Shown: positions 6,228 to 9,024 of the stretch, piece by piece
Position numbering within the stretch: position 1 is the first letter of the stretch
Layout of the letters: every line of letters starts with the position of its first letter
Source: Thermoplasmata archaeon
GTDB lineage: Archaea; Thermoplasmatota; Thermoplasmata; Lutacidiplasmatales; UBA184
NCBI GenBank assembly: GCA_021823085.1
Contig: JAKAPG010000057.1
Span: forward strand, 1 to 9,024
Direction: 5' to 3'
Length of the DNA: 9,024 nt
The notes under the pieces: model-generated
Seen by the model: only the letters and a program-made list of their open reading frames with translations
Told to the model about the DNA's origin: nothing
The model's database searches: none
Translations under genes and position numbers: made by a program

Positions 6228-6292
6228 GGGACCCCTCTGACCGGGTCGTTCGGTTCGGCGCTCTCGGCCGCTCAGGGGTCCGGATGAGCCGG
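6217..6292 (+). repeat. 13-bp direct repeat CCGGATGAGCCGG at the ISL3 end and the next gene's start
   Basis: The copies are at 6217-6229 and 6280-6292, exactly 63 nt (21 codons) apart. The first spans the ISL3 transposase stop and right inverted repeat; the second contains the likely ATG (6284) of the membrane-protein gene. Between them GGACCCCT (6229-6236) and AGGGGTCC (6274-6281) form a perfect 8-bp inverted repeat. Confidence 0.7.
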
Positions 6293-6853
6293 CGAGGGAC
6301 GCGACCGGTCGTTCCCGAGATCAAGGCGTTTCGAACCGTCTTTGTCGAGAGACCGTACCTGCTGGCACTTGCCGGCCTCGCGCCCGCGATTGGGCTGCTG
6401 CATGCCTGGCTGCTACAGGCGGCGCTCCTCGAAGCGGCCCTACTGTGGGTCCTGCGGTACGTCACGTTGCCCGAAGTCCTGTTTTCTCTCGCTATGGCGT
6501 TCCTTGTCCCCGCCGCCGTGCTGGTAAATCTCTTCCTTCGGCAGCACCCGAGCTGCGATTGTGCCCCCAGCGGACACGCGGGATCGGGCCTCCTTCCCTC
6601 GTTGGTAGTCGGCCTCGTACCCAATCTCCTGTGCTGAACCCCCTTCGTTCCCGCGGTACTAGCGATTTTCCTCTCCGGAGCCACGCTCCTTTCCGTGTCC
6701 GGCCCGGTCCAATACTTTCTCGGCGCCTACGCGCCGCTGCTCTACACCCTCGTCGCCCTGTCGGTCTGGGGCTCCCTCCGCATTGCATCCCGACGGATAG
6801 CTGGCCCGGGGCCGCCCCCGGCTTCTTACAGGGAAGTCCCAGATGCCATTTGA
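6284..6853 (+). pseudogene. Small multi-pass membrane protein frame interrupted by an in-frame TGA (pseudogene or recoded)
   Basis: From ATG 6284 the frame gives 117 residues to TGA 6635-6637, then continues in the same phase for 71 more to TGA 6851-6853. Both halves look like one membrane protein. Hydrophobic segments lie at about 24-42, 44-60, 64-84 and 103-117 before the stop, and at 119-138 and 143-163 after it. A loop carries C91-D-C93. The stop falls in VPNLLC-stop-TPFVPAVL, where related small membrane proteins, as I recall, often have a Cys-Cys-x-Pro motif; TGC to TGA needs one base change. The simplest reading is a nonsense mutation. Selenocysteine is conceivable but has no independent support. 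Start 6284 is preferred to the in-frame ATG 6221, which lies inside the ISL3 repeat. The fold and function are unknown to me. The 3' end overlaps the end of the opposing PAC2 pseudogene. Confidence 0.6.
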
Positions 6854-7639
6854 TTCCCGGATGTCGGTTGTGTTCCCCTCGGTCCGCTCTGACTCTCTCG
6901 GTCGAGCCTCCCACTAGATCTGGCGGGGAGCTTGGGGCATCCATCGATCAGACGGAGTGGAGGTTGAGTCTTGTGAGGGCCCGAATCCAGCGATTCGATC
7001 GACTGGGCCGCTGCCCGGGCATCCGGGTGCACCTTGTGCGAACGGACGACGAGGCTCACGAACGGGATCGGGCGCCCGATCCTCTCCAGAAACAGCGCGC
7101 CACCGAACCCCGTGATCGACCCGTCGACCCCCCGGAGGCCGGCGTGGCGGAGGACTCGCTGGCCGAGAGCGTTCGCGGCGCCCCGCGACTTCCCGCTCGG
7201 ATTCCCCTTCCTCCGCGGGGATCCCCTCGGGCCTGATCACGAGCCCCGCCCCCTCGGCGTGCGGTCGAGCGAGGATCGCACGAGCGAGCGGGGGGAGGAG
7301 ATCCGGCGTCGGCCGGATGCCGGAGGAGATTACCGCGAGGCGGTCGCAGCGCCCATCCGGTCCGCAGACGAGGCCGGTCGAGTAGACCCGGACCGGCGGC
7401 TCCACGACGCCCCCGTCCACCGAGATTGTGGGAGGAAACTCTCCCCCGTCGATCTACGCGACCTGAGGGATTCCGAGGGACCGGATCAGGTACTGAATCG
7501 CGATGGTTCCCGCGAGTCCGGACGTGGGGAAGCTCACGTCGCGGAGCGATCCTTTCAGGGTGGAGGGGGCGGTCGGAACGATCCGGACCCGATCTCCGAC
7601 CGGTCCTTCGGAGAGGAGCTCTCCCTCGTGTTCGGTCAT
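6826..7639 (-). pseudogene. Decayed second PAC2-family paralogue (in-frame TAG and one frameshift)
   Basis: Read on the minus strand from ATG 7639, the frame matches the intact PAC2 protein at 2628-3467 along most of its length. SFPTSGLAGTIAIQYLIRSL matches GFPTHGLVGSVAIKYLVETL. FPPTISVDGGVVEPPVRVY matches LPPTVVMDEGLVDSPIRVY. CGPDGRC matches CGPDKKC. After a phase change, GSITGFGGALFLERIGRPIPF matches the glycine-rich segment and strand near the C-terminus, and HPDARAAAQSIE matches RPDGRAAAKVVE. An in-frame TAG (7456-7454) sits after IPQVA, where the intact copy has Arg. A one-base gain in a C run (plus-strand 7181-7184) shifts the phase. The last phase ends at TAA 6828-6826; the final ~45 residues do not match. 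An ancient duplication followed by loss is likely. Confidence 0.8.
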
Positions 7640-7686
7640 CGGACCCCTATCGCCGGTCCCCTCCTTGAGCCTCGTCTCCGACCGTT

Positions 7687-7702
7687 GGGGTCCGAGGACC
7701 CC
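7687..7702. repeat. 16-bp palindrome between the reductase and the PAC2 pseudogene
   Basis: GGGGTCC, GA, GGACCCC: a perfect 7-bp inverted repeat 28-44 nt past the reductase stop and about 50 nt before the pseudogene's ATG. It could be a transcript-end hairpin (no T-run follows on the minus strand) or an operator. The function is inferred. Confidence 0.4.
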
Positions 7703-7730
7703 GGCTCCCGTGGACACCCGCCGTACCCCG

Positions 7731-9024
7731 TCAGATCGCGTGCGTGAGGTGATGGGGGCCTGCGACAGGCACCAGCGCGAGGAACGCTCGCTCGACGACT
7801 TCGGTGAGAGCGGGGTGGATGTGCATCCCGTCCAGGATGGGCCGGGCGCTCCGGTCCGCGGTGTAGAGGAGGTTGACGACTTCCTGGATCAGAACGGAGG
7901 CGTGGGGACCGACGATGTGCGCCCCGACGATCTCGAGACCTTCCGACCGGACCAGCACCTTGGCCCGGCCCTCTTCAGCCCCGATCGCCCCCCCTTTGGC
8001 AGTGTCCTTGTAGTCGTACCGGCCGAGCAAAAGTCCCTCCGTTCCGTACCGTTGGAGCGCCTGGGGTTCGGTGAGCCCGACGGAGGCGACCTCGGGGTCG
8101 GTGAACACGGCGTGGGGAATCGCGTGGTAATCGACTGCGGTCCGTCGTCCCTGGACGAGCGAGCGATAAAGGACCTTCGAGTCGTGGTTCGCCTTGTGCT
8201 TGAACGGGTAGACGCCGGTGGCGTCTCCCAACGCCCAGATCCCGGGTTGTCCGGTCTCCAGATACTCGTTGACCCGGATCCATCCACGGGAGTCTATCGG
8301 AATCCCGGCACGCTCCGGATGGAGGAGAGCGGTCGTGGGGCCACGTCCCGTGGCGACCAGGACCTGGTCGACGTCGAGAGCCTCATCTGGCGCGTGGCCC
8401 GTGGAGGGAAGGTGCAGAACGGCCCGTCCTCGGGGGCCGGATTCGACCCGGTCAGGTTGCCGGCCGAGGATGAGGCGCACGCGACGACCCAGGCTACGGG
8501 CGACGATGTCGGAGATCTCCGGATCCTCCTGAGGAAGGAACCGGGGGTTCCGTCCGACGACCGTGACCGCGGTTCCCATCGCGGCGAAGAAGTGCGCGAA
8601 CTCAGCGGCGATGTATCCTCCACCGAGGATTGCGAGCTGTTTGGGCCGCTCCGTGAGGCCGAAGACCGTGTCGCTCGTCAACGGCCGGGAGGCGGCAAGG
8701 CCTACAATCGGAGGGAGGACCGGTTCGGAACCGAGCCCGAGCACGATCCGGCTCGAGCGCATCGTGATTCCTCCGGAGCTGCGGAGAGTATACGGAGCGA
8801 CGAACTCCGCCGGTTCGTGGTAGTAGTCAAGGTTAGGGGCGTGGGAGAGGCCGTTCTCGATGGACCGGATTTCCGGGTCGATGTGGTCGTGCAACCTCTG
8901 CATGACTTTGGCGAAGTCGACCCGGCTCCCCTTCACACTCACCCCGAACTCCTCCGCGCGTTCGATCGTGCGAACCACATCGGCGACGCTCGTGAGCATC
9001 TTCGAGGGGATGCAACCGCGCGTG
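7731..9024 (-). CDS. FAD-dependent disulfide oxidoreductase, mycothione reductase/dihydrolipoamide dehydrogenase-like (5' end outside window)
   Basis: The frame is open to the window edge. Its first visible residues are T-R-G-C-I-P-S-K-M-L, the second half of the C-x4-C redox-active site of class I pyridine-nucleotide disulfide oxidoreductases, so the FAD-binding N-terminus lies outside. Counting from the Met at 8999, the NAD(P) fold is ILGGGYIAAEF (124-134). The bridging motif is VLVATGRGP (213-221) and the second FAD contact WALGDATGVYPFKHKAN (255-271). The dimerisation domain ends with HIHPALTEVVE (393-403), whose His-Pro...Glu is the catalytic dyad. RIVLGLGSEPVLPP, SDTV and FAHFFAAMGTAVTVVGR resemble mycothione reductase more than lipoamide dehydrogenase. 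The Arg after the second strand (VVGR) hints at NADPH. It would reduce a low-molecular-weight disulfide or lipoyl group in the cytoplasm. No lipoyl or 2-oxoacid dehydrogenase genes are visible nearby, so the substrate is uncertain. Confidence 0.9.
   Translation of the reverse strand, partial: TRGCIPSKMLTSVADVVRTIERAEEFGVSVKGSRVDFAKVMQRLHDHIDPEIRSIENGLSHAPNLDYYHEPAEFVAPYTLRSSGGITMRSSRIVLGLGSEPVLPPIVGLAASRPLTSDTVFGLTERPKQLAILGGGYIAAEFAHFFAAMGTAVTVVGRNPRFLPQEDPEISDIVARSLGRRVRLILGRQPDRVESGPRGRAVLHLPSTGHAPDEALDVDQVLVATGRGPTTALLHPERAGIPIDSRGWIRVNEYLETGQPGIWALGDATGVYPFKHKANHDSKVLYRSLVQGRRTAVDYHAIPHAVFTDPEVASVGLTEPQALQRYGTEGLLLGRYDYKDTAKGGAIGAEEGRAKVLVRSEGLEIVGAHIVGPHASVLIQEVVNLLYTADRSARPILDGMHIHPALTEVVERAFLALVPVAGPHHLTHAI

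Noticed and set aside
5369..6283. Plus-strand frame running through the ISL3 transposase into the membrane-protein gene
   Set aside because: The part inside the transposase is a shadow frame rich in Arg/Gly/Pro. Membrane-protein character begins only after the ATG at 6284.
7181..7184. Programmed frameshift in the second PAC2 copy
   Set aside because: The C4/G4 run has no slippery heptamer in phase and the gene also carries a TAG upstream, so ordinary decay or a sequencing error is more likely.
1..9024. CRISPR array or cas genes to accompany the CARF regulator
   Set aside because: No spaced direct repeats of the right size and no Cas-like motifs in any frame; the repeats seen are IS ends and short hairpins.

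Overview
The window looks like chromosomal DNA from a high-GC archaeon, most plausibly a Thermoplasmatota-type lineage. The archaeal call rests on a PAC2-family (proteasome-assembly-chaperone-like) protein plus a decayed second copy of it, and on a CARF plus winged-helix regulator of a kind typical of archaea. Starts mostly lack a Shine-Dalgarno sequence at normal spacing, which suits leaderless transcripts. The finer lineage is inference, and a high-GC bacterium is not formally excluded.

Layout, left to right. (1) 1-720 (+) is the membrane-embedded C-terminal end of a family-2 glycosyltransferase-like protein, cut by the window edge. (2) 721-1216 has no gene I can support. (3) 1217-2608 is an IS3-family insertion sequence, read on the minus strand. 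It has TG...CA ends, imperfect inverted repeats, a possible 3-bp target duplication (ACA), overlapping orfA and orfB, and a textbook A AAA AAC slippery site for -1 frameshifting. Its orfA seems to have lost one base near the start, and its orfB has lost its stop. (4) 2628-3467 (+) is an intact PAC2-family gene whose ATG lies only 19 bp from the IS3 end. (5) 4672-3630 (-) is a two-gene operon: a CARF-wHTH regulator followed 5 nt later by a small Cys/His-containing protein of unknown function. (6) 4913-6227 is an ISL3-family insertion sequence with an apparently intact DDE transposase and 24-bp inverted repeats. (7) 6284-6853 (+) is a small multi-pass membrane protein frame split by an in-frame TGA where I expect the second Cys of a Cys-Cys motif. 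(8) 7639-6826 (-) is a decayed second PAC2 paralogue with one in-frame TAG and one single-base frameshift. (9) 9024-7731 (-) is a flavoprotein disulfide reductase resembling mycothione reductase or dihydrolipoamide dehydrogenase, cut by the right edge just inside its redox-active Cys motif.

Overall this is an IS-disturbed region. Two different insertion sequences sit directly upstream of host genes, and two convergent host genes between the ISL3 element and the reductase carry premature stops. The intact host functions are a PAC2 protein, a probable ligand-sensing regulator with a small partner, and a thiol/disulfide flavoenzyme. No CRISPR array, cas effector, tRNA or rRNA is visible. I see no complete new defence system. 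The most unusual elements are the CARF-wHTH/Cys-protein pair without CRISPR, the CGPDxxC signature shared by the two PAC2 copies, and the TGA and TAG codons at aligned or motif positions in otherwise continuous reading frames.
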